Shown one piece after another: positions 43,486 through 52,756 of a stretch of DNA of 64,000 nucleotides. The DNA is from Kordia antarctica (GTDB taxonomy: Bacteria > Bacteroidota > Bacteroidia > Flavobacteriales > Flavobacteriaceae). The stretch spans positions 1,116,001 to 1,180,000 of the forward strand of contig NZ_CP019288.1 in NCBI RefSeq assembly GCF_009901525.1, written 5' to 3'. Position 1 is the first letter of the stretch; each line of letters opens with the position of its first letter. Below the pieces are notes generated by a model. The model searched no databases. It was given only the letters and a program-made list of their open reading frames with translations, and was not told the DNA's origin. The translations under genes were made by a program, and so were the position numbers.

Positions 43486-43495
43486 CGAGTCTTTT
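43469..43495 (+). terminator. Hairpin terminator overlapping nth end
   Basis: AAAAGACTCG (43469-43478), loop CAGCTAA containing the stop codon, CGAGTCTTTT (43486-43495). The stem overlaps the last five codons of nth. Confidence 0.8.
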
Positions 43496-43502
43496 CCAAA
43501 GT

Positions 43503-43646
43503 TTAGTTGAGAAGCGTTTCAAACTTCATCCTTTTGTAATTAATAACACTTAAAGCCTTTGAGTAGTTCAATAAGAAATTAATTGTTTCCGTTTTAGGGA
43601 ACAATATTTTCATTTCAGATGAACTCGTAGTGTAATTTTTCGCCAT
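43503..43646 (-). CDS. 47-residue small conserved-type protein downstream of ECF sigma gene
   Basis: A 48-codon ORF encoding MAKNYTTSSSEMKILFPKTE followed by TINFLLNYSKALSVINYKRM and KFETLLN. It lies 51 bp after the ECF sigma gene, on the same strand. I recall similar short proteins with an AKNYTTSSS start and an xxFLLNYSKALSV block next to sigma factor genes in flavobacteria. Predicted largely helical. Function unknown. Confidence 0.6.
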   Translation of the reverse strand: MAKNYTTSSSEMKILFPKTETINFLLNYSKALSVINYKRMKFETLLN

Positions 43647-43697
43647 GCGTTGGTTTTATATTTAAAAGTACAACGTAGTGAATTACAATTTATTGTG

Positions 43698-44279
43698 TTA
43701 GTTTGTTAAAACTATGTTGTGTTTCTCGATTACTTTTCTCAAATTGATCAATGCATAACGCATTCTTCCCAAAGCAGTATTGATGCTAACGCCAGTTTTC
43801 TCTGAGATTTCTTTGAAACTCAATTCTTGATACATACGCATTAACAATACTTCTTTTTGATCGTTTGGCAATTCGTCAACCAAGCGACGAACATCAGTTT
43901 CCACCTGCGTTTTTATAATTCTATTTTCGGCATTCAAATCAGTATCACTCAACACAGAGAAAATATTAAAATCACCTTTATTATCATACTTAGGCATTCT
44001 ATTATTCTTTCTAAAGTGGTCAATAACAAGGTTATGCGAAATACGCATTACCCAAGGTAAAAACTTTCCTTCTTCATTATAGTTTCCTTTCTTTAAAGTC
44101 TTAATGACCTTAATAAAAGTGTCTTGGAAAATGTCTTCTGTGAGGTCTCTATCTAATATTTTGGAATATATAAAGCTATATATTCGTTGTTTGTGACGTT
44201 CGATTAGCGTTCCTAATGCGCATTCGTCGCCTTTAATGTAATTAGATACCAATACTGAATCTTGCAGGATCTGTTTCAT
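43698..44279 (-). CDS. ECF-type RNA polymerase sigma factor
   Basis: A 193-residue sigma-70 family protein of the extracytoplasmic-function type. Region 2 is EDIFQDTFIKVIKTLKKGNY with RISHNLVIDHFRKNNR; region 4 is LPNDQKEVLLMRMYQELSFK with the helix-turn-helix EISEKTGVSINTALGRMRYALINLRK. The middle (residues 100-125) is a short linker. No anti-sigma gene with a clear membrane helix is adjacent; a 47-residue ORF follows. The regulon is unknown. Confidence 0.92.
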   Translation of the reverse strand: MKQILQDSVLVSNYIKGDECALGTLIERHKQRIYSFIYSKILDRDLTEDIFQDTFIKVIKTLKKGNYNEEGKFLPWVMRISHNLVIDHFRKNNRMPKYDNKGDFNIFSVLSDTDLNAENRIIKTQVETDVRRLVDELPNDQKEVLLMRMYQELSFKEISEKTGVSINTALGRMRYALINLRKVIEKHNIVLTN

Positions 44280-44562
44280 AGCAATACTTTTTTTTCGTGA
44301 GAATTATCGAGGATGATAATATGTCTTAAATTTTTAAAAAAGTATTTTTATACTATAAGCAGTTGTGTTTTGTAGATTTATTAATAAAGCCAAATATAAC
44401 AACATTAGTTAAAGAAATGCAAATAAAATCCAATATTTTAACATTTAGACTGAATTTATTGGGCAAAATCGTAGTCATAAAGGAAAACATCTTACCAAAA
44501 CACAAAAAATGCTTAAAACACTCTTTACATCCAATTCATTTTATTTCGAATAGTAAAAGCAG

Positions 44563-44570
44563 TATCTTTG
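44563..44570 (+). promoter_or_regulatory. -7 box TATCTTTG
   Basis: TAnnTTTG match 18 bp upstream of ATG 44588. It shows the long in-frame extension from 44363 is not coding. Confidence 0.65.
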
Positions 44571-44587
44571 CAATTATTTTTTTCCCA

Positions 44588-47368
44588 ATGACACAAGATC
44601 TTTCAACTGTAAATCCAAAAGAAAATATAATCATTAAAGGTGCAAAACTGCACAACCTCAAAAATATTGATGTGGTAATTCCGCGGAATAAATTGGTTGT
44701 GATTACAGGACTTTCGGGTTCTGGAAAATCAAGTTTAGCATTTGATACCTTATATGCCGAAGGGCAACGTAGATATGTAGAAAGTTTATCATCGTATGCG
44801 CGACAGTTTTTGGGACGTTTGCACAAACCAAAAGTAGATTATATCAAAGGAATTGCGCCTGCAATTGCCATTGAACAAAAAGTAAACTCCACCAATCCGC
44901 GCTCATCGGTTGGAACAACGACGGAGATTTATGATTATTTGAAACTGCTTTTTGCACGAATTGGAAAAACCATCTCTCCTATTTCTGGGAAAGAAGTTAA
45001 AAAACATACAGTTTCTGATGTTATCAATTATATAAAAACATTTGACGAACGTAGCAAATTGTTATTATTAGCGCCTGTTACAGTTCCGAATGAACGGAGC
45101 GCATTTCACACCATAAAAGTATTGGCGCAACAAGGATATGCGCGAATTAAAAAGAATAATGAGGTTTTACGTATTGATGAAATTAATGAAGATTTTACAG
45201 AAGATTTCTCGTTAGTTATTGATCGTATTGTGGTTTCGCATGATGAAGATTTTTACAATCGATTGGCAGATGCTATACAAACCGCTTTTTTTGAAGGAAA
45301 AGGCGAATGTTATATTGAAACCGTAAGCGATCAAAAAAGTACGCATTTTAGTAATAATTTTGAGTTGGACGGAATGAAATTCCTCGAACCAAATGTACAT
45401 TTATTCAGTTTCAACAATCCATATGGCGCGTGTCCAAAATGTGAAGGTTACGGCGATGTTATCGGAATTGACGCTGATTTAGTCGTTCCAAATACTGGAC
45501 TTTCGGTATATGAAAACGCTATTTTCCCTTGGCGCGGCGAAAGTATGAGTTATTACAGAAATGAATTGGTAAACAATGCATATCATTTTGACTTTCCAAT
45601 TCATAAGCCTTGGTTTGAATTAACGGAAGCGCAAAAGAAACTCGTTTGGGACGGAAATAAATACTTTGAAGGATTGCATCAATTCTTTTCATTTTTAGAA
45701 GAGAAAAGTTATAAAATACAAAATCGTGTCATGTTATCGCGGTACCGCGGAAAAACTAAATGTGCAAACTGCGAAGGAAAACGACTCCGTGAAGAAGCAA
45801 ATTATGTGAAAATTGGCGGAAAAACGATCACAGATTTAGTGATATTGCCATTGGATGAATTAATTGTTTTCTTTGATAAATTAAAACTTGGTGAAAATGA
45901 TCAAAATATCGCAAAGCGTTTATTAAAAGAAATTAAAAATCGTTTGGCATATTTAACGAATGTTGGGTTAAACTATTTAACGTTGAATCGGAAGTCGAAT
46001 TCACTTTCTGGTGGAGAATCGCAACGAATCAACTTAGCAACTTCGCTTGGAAGTAGTTTAGTCGGTTCTATGTACATTTTAGATGAACCAAGTATTGGAT
46101 TGCACCCAAAAGATAGCGAACGTTTAATAGAAGTATTACTATCACTGCGCGATTTAGGAAATACCGTAATTGTTGTTGAACACGATGAAGATATTATGCG
46201 CGCTGCGGATGAAATTATTGATATTGGACCAGAAGCTGGAACGCATGGCGGACATGTAGTTGCACATGGCGATTATGAAACGATTTTAAAAGCAAATTCG
46301 CTCACCGCAAAATACCTCAACCAAAGTATAAAAATAGAAGTTCCTGAGAAACGTAGAACTTCCACTCAATTTATAAAAGTTGTTGGCGCACGCGAGAACA
46401 ATCTTCAAAATATAGATGTTACCTTTCCATTAAACATGTTAACCGTAGTTACTGGCGTTTCTGGAAGCGGAAAAAGTTCGTTGGTGAAAAAGATTTTGTA
46501 TCCTTCTATGTTGAAAGAAACTGGCGGATATGGCGAAAAAGCAGGTCAATTTACCAAATTAGATGGAAAATATAGTGACGTAAAACATATTGAATTTGTA
46601 GATCAGAATCCTATTGGACGTTCTTCGAGATCAAATCCTGTAACATATATCAAAGCCTATGACGATATTAGAGCGTTGTATGCAAGTCAGAAATTATCAG
46701 GCATTAGAGGTTATAAAACAAAGCATTTTTCTTTTAATGTTGATGGCGGACGATGTGAAACTTGTAAAGGTGAAGGACAAGTGACGATTGAAATGCAATT
46801 TATGGCAGATGTGCATTTGGAATGTGAAACTTGTGGCGGAAAACGTTTCAAAAAAGAAGTGTTGGAAGTTGCCTTTGAAGGAAAAAATATTGATGATATT
46901 TTAACGATGACAATTGATGACGCAATGGATTTCTTCACAAAACACGATCAAAAGAAGATTCGCAGAAAATTAAAACCGTTGCAAGATGTTGGTTTGGGTT
47001 ATGTTACCTTAGGACAAAGTTCGTCTACACTTTCTGGTGGAGAAGCGCAACGTATAAAACTTGCCTCTTTCTTGGTAAAAGGAACAACGAAAGAGAAAGC
47101 GTTGTTTATTTTTGATGAACCAACAACAGGTTTACACTTTCATGATATTAAAAAATTATTAAAATCGTTTGATGCTTTAATTGAAAAAGGACATTCTATT
47201 ATTGTGGTAGAACACAATATTGAATTGATTAAATGTGCCGATTATATTATTGATTTAGGTCCTGGTGGTGGAAAAAATGGTGGAATGTTAGTCGCTTCAG
47301 GAACTCCAGAAGAAGTTGTGAAAAACAAGAAGTCATTTACTGGAAAGTATTTAAAAGAGAAATTGTAA
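44588..47368 (+). CDS. uvrA: Excinuclease ABC subunit A
   Basis: A 926-residue damage-recognition ATPase of nucleotide excision repair, working with UvrB and UvrC. The two Walker A motifs are [12 protein letters not shown] (near residue 38) and [12 protein letters not shown]; the signature motifs are [13 protein letters not shown] and [13 protein letters not shown]; Walker B is in [11 protein letters not shown] and [11 protein letters not shown]. Zinc-binding knuckles [16 protein letters not shown] and [16 protein letters not shown] are present. I start at 44588 ([10 protein letters not shown]) since a -7 box lies 18 bp before and the upstream 75 codons do not match UvrA. Confidence 0.97.
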   Translation: MTQDLSTVNPKENIIIKGAKLHNLKNIDVVIPRNKLVVITGLSGSGKSSLAFDTLYAEGQRRYVESLSSYARQFLGRLHKPKVDYIKGIAPAIAIEQKVNSTNPRSSVGTTTEIYDYLKLLFARIGKTISPISGKEVKKHTVSDVINYIKTFDERSKLLLLAPVTVPNERSAFHTIKVLAQQGYARIKKNNEVLRIDEINEDFTEDFSLVIDRIVVSHDEDFYNRLADAIQTAFFEGKGECYIETVSDQKSTHFSNNFELDGMKFLEPNVHLFSFNNPYGACPKCEGYGDVIGIDADLVVPNTGLSVYENAIFPWRGESMSYYRNELVNNAYHFDFPIHKPWFELTEAQKKLVWDGNKYFEGLHQFFSFLEEKSYKIQNRVMLSRYRGKTKCANCEGKRLREEANYVKIGGKTITDLVILPLDELIVFFDKLKLGENDQNIAKRLLKEIKNRLAYLTNVGLNYLTLNRKSNSLSGGESQRINLATSLGSSLVGSMYILDEPSIGLHPKDSERLIEVLLSLRDLGNTVIVVEHDEDIMRAADEIIDIGPEAGTHGGHVVAHGDYETILKANSLTAKYLNQSIKIEVPEKRRTSTQFIKVVGARENNLQNIDVTFPLNMLTVVTGVSGSGKSSLVKKILYPSMLKETGGYGEKAGQFTKLDGKYSDVKHIEFVDQNPIGRSSRSNPVTYIKAYDDIRALYASQKLSGIRGYKTKHFSFNVDGGRCETCKGEGQVTIEMQFMADVHLECETCGGKRFKKEVLEVAFEGKNIDDILTMTIDDAMDFFTKHDQKKIRRKLKPLQDVGLGYVTLGQSSSTLSGGEAQRIKLASFLVKGTTKEKALFIFDEPTTGLHFHDIKKLLKSFDALIEKGHSIIVVEHNIELIKCADYIIDLGPGGGKNGGMLVASGTPEEVVKNKKSFTGKYLKEKL

Positions 47369-47465
47369 AAAAGATCTTGAATAGTTCCTTTTTACAATTT
47401 CTACCTAGTTTCCAAACTTAAGATCGTACTTATTTTTTTAAATTTTAAATACAATCTAGAAGTTA

Positions 47466-48188
47466 TTATCCTCCAATTGGAGCAATTGATAATTTTGAAC
47501 CTGGTTCAAGTATATTGTTACTTACGGTTCCCGTTGCATTATCTACAGGAACTAACGGAGTCTGATTCATCATTGTAACAGTTGATTTAGTTCCGTCTTC
47601 TTTTGTAAAGCTAAATACTGTTGATTCCACTGCAATCATTGTTGGAGAAGGTACTAAAAGTTGTCCTGTTACTTCTACTTTTGCAGTAACCAATACTTTA
47701 GAAGTATTTTTTACCATGATATCAGCAACTGAATTTGCTACGGTAAGATCATCTGAAGAATCACCAGAAACGTATTTGTTAATTTGATCCGTCATGTTAC
47801 TAGAAGTGTTGGAATAGCTATTTCCCTTTTTACCGATTAACCATCCAAAAAACCCAGAACTAGAACTTGCGCCGGAAGAATATGTAGACGTATCCACTTG
47901 TCTTTTGAAGTCTTCATTTTTCTTGTAGCTGTTACTTTTCTTTACTTCCTTTTTGATTTCGTTAAATGTTTCCTGTGTAATAGAATCAACTTCTATTTTA
48001 ATGTAAGCAGTTACTGTTGCTCCAAAACCAGGACTCACAGAAACTGTGGTCGCAGTTCCATATCCGTTTTGGATTTTAGCTTCTTGAAATGTTTGATTTT
48101 GCTCTGTAGATCTTGATACTAAAGCAGAATCAGTAGCACTCGCTACATTAAGTACTGGCAGATTTAATAATGATACTTGAATTCCCAT
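47466..48188 (-). CDS. Hypothetical protein
   Basis: A 240-residue protein, starting at 48188 (MGIQVSLLNLPVLNVASATD); the 16 codons upstream lack a good context. It has no signal peptide, and is rich in Ser/Thr/Val with a Ser/Gly-rich insert (GASSSSGFFGWLIGKKGNSY) near residue 112. Strand patterns such as VTAYIKIEVDSIT and VLVTAKVEVTGQLLVPSPTM suggest a beta-rich fold with two related halves. No family recognised; no close functional neighbour. Confidence 0.55.
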   Translation of the reverse strand: MGIQVSLLNLPVLNVASATDSALVSRSTEQNQTFQEAKIQNGYGTATTVSVSPGFGATVTAYIKIEVDSITQETFNEIKKEVKKSNSYKKNEDFKRQVDTSTYSSGASSSSGFFGWLIGKKGNSYSNTSSNMTDQINKYVSGDSSDDLTVANSVADIMVKNTSKVLVTAKVEVTGQLLVPSPTMIAVESTVFSFTKEDGTKSTVTMMNQTPLVPVDNATGTVSNNILEPGSKLSIAPIGG

Positions 48189-48418
48189 AATATTTGATTT
48201 TAAGTTGATTAATAATTGTATCAAAACAAATATCAAGTTGATTAATAGCTACTTAATTAAATATCATTTTGATACGTTTTTGATATTTCAAAGATGGAAA
48301 CTTATAGGTCGTTTTAGAGAAAAATTGTAATGAAGCGCTAATTGTTGGGTATAAGAATTGAAAAATTCAGAACGAGTGAAAAGTTTGTTTTCTAAAAAAA
48401 AGTATGTCTCTGTTTTTT

Positions 48419-49516
48419 TTAATACAAGAAAAAAGAAACAATCCACAATATTACAAACGTTACTGGAATTACAAAAATTAAGTACACAAACGAAAGTATA
48501 CAGGTTTTGAAGAAAGTTTTAATATATCCTTGCTCGTAGAATCTTTTCAAACTAATAACCAAGTAAAAGAAAGTGGAAAGTATTAGTAAAGCATCAATCC
48601 AATTAGGAATATCTACAATATAATTTGCAATAATAATGATGCTTGAAATCAAAAACATAAAGGCAAAATAGTAGAAACTAAATACCATATGATGTGCAAA
48701 ACGTCCGCGTTTTCGGTAGAGCATTTTTAATAAAAGTGCAAAAATTGGAATTAAGAAAAACATCGAAATCGGTATGGTATCAAAGAATGCTTTCAAAATT
48801 CCAGCACCTTTGTTCGCTCTAAATTTGATAATTTGTTTCCCTACAAATTTTGAAAACCAACTATCTGTTTCTTTATAACCTAAAACTTTCAATTTTTCAT
48901 CAATGGTGGCATCTGAAGCTTCGAGCGAATCTAATAATTTTGTATCAAAATTAAACCCGAATATACTTGCCTGAATATTTTTCCCTTTTTGAAGAGAATC
49001 ATTTTTTACATCGGTACCTAATACGTTTTTTACTTTCGCAACTGCCAAACTATCACTTCCTTGCATGCTTGCCGTTTGTGCTTCTAATGCATTGTCAATG
49101 GAATCTTTTACACGAGTTGCTTCTCCCAAAATAGCATTTTCTCTCCCAAATGTTTTTTTAATTGAATCATCAAAGTCACGTAGTGTAGATCGTGTTGCCA
49201 CAGAAGACAAAAAGAAGAATACAATAGAAGCAAATAAATAAAACTGTGCAGGATGCAAATACATCAAGCGTTTTCCACTTACGTATTGTTTTGCTAAAAA
49301 TCCAGGTTTGGTTAGTAATGGGATTAAACTTTTGAAAAATCTCCCATCTACCGAAAAGTAATTCGCAATTGTATTATGAAATAGTACACGCATGTTCAAC
49401 TTATCATCTACTTTTTGTCCGCAATTTGGGCAAAAACTGTGATAAGGTGTCAATTGATATTTACAATTGGAACATTCCTTTTTTTTGGTTGCTATTGGTT
49501 GTGTTGACTTATTCAT
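48419..49516 (-). CDS. DUF3667 membrane protein with zinc ribbon
   Basis: A 365-residue protein. The N-terminus has a zinc ribbon C15-S-N-C18 ... C-P-N-C-G (YHSFCPNCGQKV). Residues about 35-110 match DUF3667 (VLFHNTIANYFSVDGRFFKS, GKRLMYLHPAQFYLFASIVF). Five or so hydrophobic helices, a long soluble insert (about 115-250) and a C-terminal cluster of helices follow. Function unknown; a zinc ribbon plus membrane helices suggests a scaffold or sensor, which is inference only. Confidence 0.82.
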   Translation of the reverse strand: MNKSTQPIATKKKECSNCKYQLTPYHSFCPNCGQKVDDKLNMRVLFHNTIANYFSVDGRFFKSLIPLLTKPGFLAKQYVSGKRLMYLHPAQFYLFASIVFFFLSSVATRSTLRDFDDSIKKTFGRENAILGEATRVKDSIDNALEAQTASMQGSDSLAVAKVKNVLGTDVKNDSLQKGKNIQASIFGFNFDTKLLDSLEASDATIDEKLKVLGYKETDSWFSKFVGKQIIKFRANKGAGILKAFFDTIPISMFFLIPIFALLLKMLYRKRGRFAHHMVFSFYYFAFMFLISSIIIIANYIVDIPNWIDALLILSTFFYLVISLKRFYEQGYIKTFFKTCILSFVYLIFVIPVTFVILWIVSFFLY

Positions 49517-49728
49517 TCACGCAAAGATGCTAAATTCTATTTACAATTTACAAGTACAGGATCGATAAATACTAAAACATCTAACGATAATTTTTATTAT
49601 ACACGTATTAATATTTGTTTAAAAATACATCTAAATGTTACATTTTAAGAACTGTAATTTCAAATTAATTTAAAAACACACCATTTCAAACACCGTTTAA
49701 AATACTGAATATCATTTTGTTACATTTT

Positions 49729-49743
49729 TGGCACGCAAATTGA
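49729..49743 (+). promoter_or_regulatory. Sigma-54-type promoter
   Basis: TGGCACG-CAAA-TTGAA: -24 TGGCACG and -12 TTG with the standard 4-base spacer; the canonical C after TTG is A. It lies about 70 bp upstream of ATG 49812. The same TTTTTGGCACG motif precedes the paralogous gene at 50874. Confidence 0.55.
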
Positions 49744-49811
49744 AAACAATACTAGCAAATAGCGCACGCCGAAAAGCTTTAAGAGTAGGCATAACCCTAA
49801 AAGTATACAAT

Positions 49812-50492
49812 ATGAAAAATTATTACCTTTTATTCGTAGGATTGTTACTTACTGTAACAACTACACAGGCAAATGAAATGAGCAACCAAATAGATGGAAG
49901 CGAAAACGGGTTAACCAATCGCTATCGTTATGCACAACCAATTAAGTTTGCAGAACGAGGTGTAGAGTTCTTTATTTTCCAAAATGGGGAATTCGATTTT
50001 AACACACATCCAGTCGTTTATAATAGAACTCGAAGAGGTTCTGTAAATACTACTTATGGTGCTCCAAGAGTTCAAACCAGAACAACTCGTTACAATACTA
50101 GAAATAGTGGCGTTCGTGTAGAACACGATTATAATGGAAGAGTTCGAAGCATTGGAAATTTATTTATCAGTTACGATCAACTTGGAAGAGTAAAAAGAAT
50201 CGGATCTATATATATGCGTTACGACAACAGAAATGGAAAGATTAAACAAGTTGGTGGTTTGCATTTAAAGTATAACCGTTGGGGAAGATTGATCAGACAA
50301 GTTGGAAATGTAAAACCAATTATAAACTGTACTTTTTGTGGAATTAACAATTGTGGAATTGATCATGGAAATGTTCATATAGATGATACTTATGATGACG
50401 GACATGATTTGCCAGCAAACGACGACGATCTATATTATTATAGACAAGATGGAAAAGGCAAAAAACAAAAGAAAGTTAAAAAAAGAAAATAA
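49812..50492 (+). CDS. Secreted protein with RIG/YD-like repeats, paralogue A
   Basis: A 226-residue exported protein, starting at 49812 (MKNYYLLFVGLLLTVTTTQA, a proper signal peptide); the in-frame TTG at 49728 lies inside the sigma-54-type promoter. Common elements with the protein at 50874-52145 are FAERGVEFFIFQNGEFDFN and the repeat unit G-RV-xxIGxxxIxYDxxGRVxxIG-x-GL-xLKY. The end is acidic then Lys-rich (GKGKKQKKVKKRK), and a C-x2-C-x5-C cluster (CTFCGINNC) lies near residue 178. I recall similar proteins in Flavobacteriaceae. Function unknown. Confidence 0.75.
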   Translation: MKNYYLLFVGLLLTVTTTQANEMSNQIDGSENGLTNRYRYAQPIKFAERGVEFFIFQNGEFDFNTHPVVYNRTRRGSVNTTYGAPRVQTRTTRYNTRNSGVRVEHDYNGRVRSIGNLFISYDQLGRVKRIGSIYMRYDNRNGKIKQVGGLHLKYNRWGRLIRQVGNVKPIINCTFCGINNCGIDHGNVHIDDTYDDGHDLPANDDDLYYYRQDGKGKKQKKVKKRK

Positions 50493-50515
50493 ATTACTCG
50501 TTGAACAGTAACATA

Positions 50516-50551
50516 AAACCTCGTGAATCTCTATATGAGTTCACGAGGTTT
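50516..50551 (+). terminator. Hairpin terminator and otherwise empty gap
   Basis: Arms AAACCTCGTGAA (50516-50527) and TTCACGAGGTTT (50540-50551) are perfectly complementary. It ends the first paralogue's transcript. The rest of the 381-bp gap 50493-50873 is AT-rich, with no gene seen, up to the sigma-54-type promoter at 50828. Confidence 0.8.
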
Positions 50552-50827
50552 ATTTATAGTATAAAGAAAACGCTCCAACTATTTCTTTGCCGTTTTCGTA
50601 GTATTTAAAAGCAATAAGAGTCAACTAAACTACAAAATTTATGTCATATCAAACGATTCTAACTATTTTTTCTTGTGCAATTAAAATACGTCCACAGCAC
50701 TACTATATCGATGGCTAAAGTAATTAATTGCAATTACTTTCAAGTATGGCAAAACCATACTTTGTTTCGGTTATTTAGCTTATTTTCAATTTATTATTAG
50801 GTATGTATAAATAGTTTGTCAAGTTTT

Positions 50828-50842
50828 TGGCACGTTGTTTGG
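50828..50842 (+). promoter_or_regulatory. Sigma-54-type promoter
   Basis: TGGCACG-TTGT-TTGG: -24 and -12 boxes with a 4-base spacer; G replaces the canonical C. It lies 31 bp upstream of ATG 50874 and is preceded by T-rich sequence shared with the first copy. Confidence 0.55.
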
Positions 50843-50873
50843 TTAGTATATAATAACATTTAAACCATACATT

Positions 50874-52145
50874 ATGAAAAAATTAATATTTGCACTCACA
50901 GGAATCTTTTTCTTGACAGCTAGTACTGTCGAAGCAAAAAGTTTTGACACTACAACAGTAACTTCTAATAGTTTCAACGAACATATTTCGTTCGTCGAAG
51001 AAGGAATTACATTTTCAGTATATAATGATGGAGAATTCGATTTCTTTATCAACAGTCTACATCGCGGAATTAGCGGAAATATTAATGCAGCAGGCGTTAG
51101 TATCACATTCAATTCCGGATATGATTACAATCCATATATTCAGTATGACGATTATGGAGCAATTGTTCAAATTGAAAATACTGCTGTTTATTACGATTAT
51201 TATGGAAGAGTTTACAGAATTGGGAATGTATTAATGAATTACGACGGACTTGGAAACTTAGTTCAAGTTGGCGGATTGTATGTTTATTATGATAGCTCAT
51301 TACGATTCACTCATTCAAGAGGTTATATCAACGCATTTAACAGAAATTCATACCGAACTGCATTTTACAACAATATATTTTATCGTCCACAAATCGGCTT
51401 ATGTTTAGTGAACTTAAATCCTTACAGAAGATATTACACACCAATTCGCTACTCATATTGCAGTCCATACAGAAACAATTACAGATACAGATATGCTAGA
51501 GCTACAATAGGACATCAATATCGCAGTGCTGCCAGAGCAAACACAAACAGAAGAAATGTTTATAGAAACGATCGTCGTGTAACACAAAGAAACGATGCTG
51601 CTGTTTACAATACAAGAAGAACGGTAACACGTACAAACACAAATACTAGAAACACACGTACAGAAATTGCAACTCGTAACAATACAAGAAGTCAAAATAC
51701 ACGTTCTACTTCAACGCGTAACAATAACGTAAGAAGCACAAGAAATAACGATACAAGATTGAGTGGCGTTCGTACTAATAACACTAACAATACTAGAATT
51801 GAAAGAGGAAACTCAAGCACGCAACGTAACAATAATGTGCGAGCTACTAACAATACAAGAACAAACACAAGTTCAACTCGTAACGCTTCTACAAGAAATG
51901 TAAAGCCTGCAAGAACTACAAGAAGTAACAACGTTAGAGCTACTAACAATACAAGAACAAATACAAGATCGACACGTAGCGCTTCCACAAGAAATGTAAA
52001 GCCTGCAAGAACTACAAGAAGTAATTCTTCTAAAGCGACAAGATCAACACGTTCTACGCAACGAAAAGCTACAACACAACGTTCAAGCCGTTCGCAAAAG
52101 AAAGCAACTAGCGGACGAACAAGAAGTACAAGAACTAGAAGTTAA
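50874..52145 (+). CDS. Secreted protein with RIG/YD-like repeats and Arg/Asn/Thr-rich tail, paralogue B
   Basis: A 423-residue exported protein. Signal peptide ends VEAK at about residue 22. Residues about 35-150 are the shared module: ISFVEEGITFSVYNDGEFDFF, and YYDYYGRVYRIGNVLMNYDGLGNLVQVGGLYVYY in two units. From about residue 185 the protein becomes Tyr- and Arg-rich, and from 215 to the end it is a low-complexity string of N, T, R and S with extreme positive charge. A 32-residue unit (starting NNVRATNNTR) is present twice in tandem, the result of a 96-bp duplication. The tail may bind acidic polymers; that is inference. Confidence 0.75.
   Translation: MKKLIFALTGIFFLTASTVEAKSFDTTTVTSNSFNEHISFVEEGITFSVYNDGEFDFFINSLHRGISGNINAAGVSITFNSGYDYNPYIQYDDYGAIVQIENTAVYYDYYGRVYRIGNVLMNYDGLGNLVQVGGLYVYYDSSLRFTHSRGYINAFNRNSYRTAFYNNIFYRPQIGLCLVNLNPYRRYYTPIRYSYCSPYRNNYRYRYARATIGHQYRSAARANTNRRNVYRNDRRVTQRNDAAVYNTRRTVTRTNTNTRNTRTEIATRNNTRSQNTRSTSTRNNNVRSTRNNDTRLSGVRTNNTNNTRIERGNSSTQRNNNVRATNNTRTNTSSTRNASTRNVKPARTTRSNNVRATNNTRTNTRSTRSASTRNVKPARTTRSNSSKATRSTRSTQRKATTQRSSRSQKKATSGRTRSTRTRS
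51831..52022 (+). repeat. 96-bp in-frame tandem duplication inside a coding region
   Basis: Copies at 51831-51926 and 51927-52022 encode NNVRATNNTR-TNT(S/R)ST-type 32-residue units, differing at only two or three residues. The phase (96 bp = 32 codons) keeps the frame. Confidence 0.85.
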
Positions 52146-52172
52146 CATTTATATAATTAGCTATATAAAAAT

Positions 52173-52210
52173 AACCTTACCTAATCATAATAGATTGAGT
52201 AAGGTTTTTT
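52173..52210 (+). terminator. Hairpin terminator
   Basis: AACCTTAC (52173-52180) pairs with GTAAGGTT (52199-52206), extended by CTAATC/GATTGA-type pairs, followed by T. It ends the paralogue B transcript. Confidence 0.75.
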
Positions 52211-52337
52211 CTTTTAATAATTTTTATAGAAATCAATTATTTGTTAGTGCGTTTTATTGCAAATTATAACAGACACAACTGATTTTCATATTTGTAGATA
52301 TTCAACTTTTAAAGGCTGATAATTTATATAGTATTAA

Positions 52338-52650
52338 TTACTTTAATTCTAACTCTACTACTGATTTTGCACTATAAACATCACTATCAGCATCAGTTGC
52401 TTTTAATAATAGTGTAAATGTTCTTCCTACATATGAATTAGCATCTTCGCCAAATTTCATAAACAATTTACTTTCTTCATCTTCTATTGTAATGGCTTTA
52501 TCTTCACTATCTGTGAAAAAATGCTCCACCTTCATTTCCATCAAAGACAACATTATACGTAATGACATCATCATTTAACGGTTCTAAAGTATCGCCAATT
52601 GGATTGGTTGCTAATACTATTAAACTAAAAAGTGTTATAAAAAGTTTCAT
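52338..52650 (-). pseudogene. Small secreted protein gene with a frameshift
   Basis: An ATG at 52650 starts MKLFITLFSLIVLATNPIGD (signal-like) and ends prematurely after GNEGGAFFHR. A second frame continues from there as TDSEDKAITIEDEESKLFMK to the stop at 52338. The switch lies at a run of six A (52516-52521); with five, one 103-residue protein results (total 313 bp, one too many). Two stretches (YVGRTFTLLLKATDAD and SAKSVVELELK) close the fold. Either a genuine frameshift, slippage, or an error. Confidence 0.75.
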
Positions 52651-52756
52651 GATTATCTAGCTGTTTGATTATTCAATACAAAGAAACGCCAACAATCAAA
52701 ATTATTCGTTACACATTTATTTATTATTGTTATAGAATTTCAATAAATGCTACTAA

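Noticed and set aside
44363-44587. Longer N-terminus for UvrA
   Set aside because: The 75 extra codons do not match UvrA, and a -7 box lies inside them at 44563-44570.
51692-51988. Minus-strand ORF rich in Leu and Val
   Set aside because: It is the antisense of the low-complexity Arg/Asn/Thr tail and owes its length to the repeat composition.
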